Part shown: piece by piece, positions 7,461 to 7,651 of the stretch | How positions within the stretch are numbered: the stretch's first letter is position 1 | Layout of the letters: every line of letters begins with the position of its first letter | Source: Bacillota bacterium | GTDB lineage: Bacteria > Bacillota > Clostridia > Peptostreptococcales > Thermotaleaceae | Direction: 5' to 3' | DNA: 7,651 nucleotides | Assembly: GCA_023623095.1 (NCBI GenBank) | Contig: JAMNXX010000294.1 | Location: 1-7,651 of the forward strand | Program-made: the position numbers and the translations under genes | The notes under the pieces: model-generated | Database searches by the model: none | What the model was told of the DNA's origin: nothing | Seen by the model: only the letters and a program-made list of their open reading frames with translations

Positions 7461-7596
7461 TAATTTCATAGATTCATTGCGTATATCCATCCACAAATAT
7501 TATAAATATTTATGCGATGAAATCTAATAAATATACATGCTTATATTATAAAAAGGAATCACGGGAGAAGTGCGATTAATTTATGCCGGAAATTGA

Positions 7597-7619
7597 AATT
7601 AATATATAGAATATTAATT
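7597..7619. repeat. AT-only inverted repeat just downstream of the candidate rnf promoter
   Basis: Perfect nine-base arms (7597-7605 AATTAATAT and 7611-7619 ATATTAATT) are separated by five bases. It falls at the expected transcription start of the candidate promoter, where an operator could sit. The arms are pure A/T, so chance is a real alternative. Confidence 0.3.
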
Positions 7620-7621
7620 AT

Positions 7622-7650
7622 ATATTAACGATTATATAAAGAAAAGTCAA
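7622..7650 (-). promoter_or_regulatory. Candidate promoter for rnfCDGEAB
   Basis: On the minus strand TTGACT (7650-7645) and TAATAT (7627-7622) are 17 bases apart, matching the vegetative consensus at five and four of six positions. A perfect TATAAT also lies at 7636-7631, but its -35 would be outside the window; another at 7550-7545 has no good -35. The predicted transcript would have a leader of about 170 bases. The rest of 7447-7621 holds AT-rich inverted repeats but no recognisable riboswitch. Confidence 0.4.
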
Positions 7651-7651
7651 T

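Noticed and set aside
7502..7513. Perfect 12-base palindrome ATAAATATTTAT upstream of rnfC
   Set aside because: A pure A/T palindrome in very AT-rich DNA is likely by chance, and it lies well downstream of the better promoter candidate.
7545..7550. Perfect TATAAT as a second rnf promoter
   Set aside because: No acceptable -35 hexamer is found 16-19 bases upstream and there is no extended -10 TG.
1..7651. CRISPR array, insertion sequence, phage or defence system
   Set aside because: No regularly spaced repeats, transposase, integrase or toxin-antitoxin-like genes were seen; every gene is a housekeeping or energy-metabolism gene.

Overview
The window is an AT-rich stretch that looks like chromosomal core DNA from an anaerobic, low-GC Gram-positive bacterium, most likely one of the Clostridia. 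The case rests on the rnfCDGEAB gene order, an RnfB enlarged with extra ferredoxin modules, strong AGGAGGTGA-type ribosome binding sites, TTG start codons, and a maf-radC-mreB cluster next door. I would not name a genus from this sequence. All convincing genes lie on the minus strand, so transcription runs from high to low coordinates.

Region 1 (7651 down to 7447) is the upstream region of the rnf operon. It has promoter-like hexamers, very AT-rich inverted repeats and a good ribosome binding site before a TTG start. Region 2 (7446 down to 2366) is a complete six-gene operon, rnfC-rnfD-rnfG-rnfE-rnfA-rnfB. Gaps are 1 to 33 bases, and each gene has its own ribosome binding site. It encodes the whole membrane-bound ferredoxin:NAD+ oxidoreductase (Rnf complex). 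Electrons from reduced ferredoxin are expected to enter at RnfB, cross the membrane through the RnfA/RnfE iron-sulfur site and the covalently bound flavins of RnfG and RnfD, and reach NAD+ at RnfC while Na+ or H+ is exported. The iron-sulfur cysteines and both flavin-attachment threonines are intact, so the complex looks functional.

Region 3 (2365 down to 2088) is the spacer after rnfB. It holds a strong hairpin terminator, then about 180 bases of leader before maf with a weak promoter candidate and a doubtful 29-codon open frame. Region 4 (2087 down to 1) holds maf (a nucleotide pyrophosphatase of the septum-inhibitor family), radC (JAMM-domain protein) and the first 243 codons of mreB (actin-like cell-shape protein), which runs off the window. 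Their close spacing suggests one transcription unit for housekeeping of nucleotides, DNA and cell shape, which in related bacteria continues into mreC and mreD.

I found no mobile element, CRISPR array, tRNA or rRNA, and no evidence of an undescribed system. The points worth a second look are modest: the cluster-rich RnfB, three TTG starts, a possible redox-operator-like element before rnfC, and small open frames in the two leaders.
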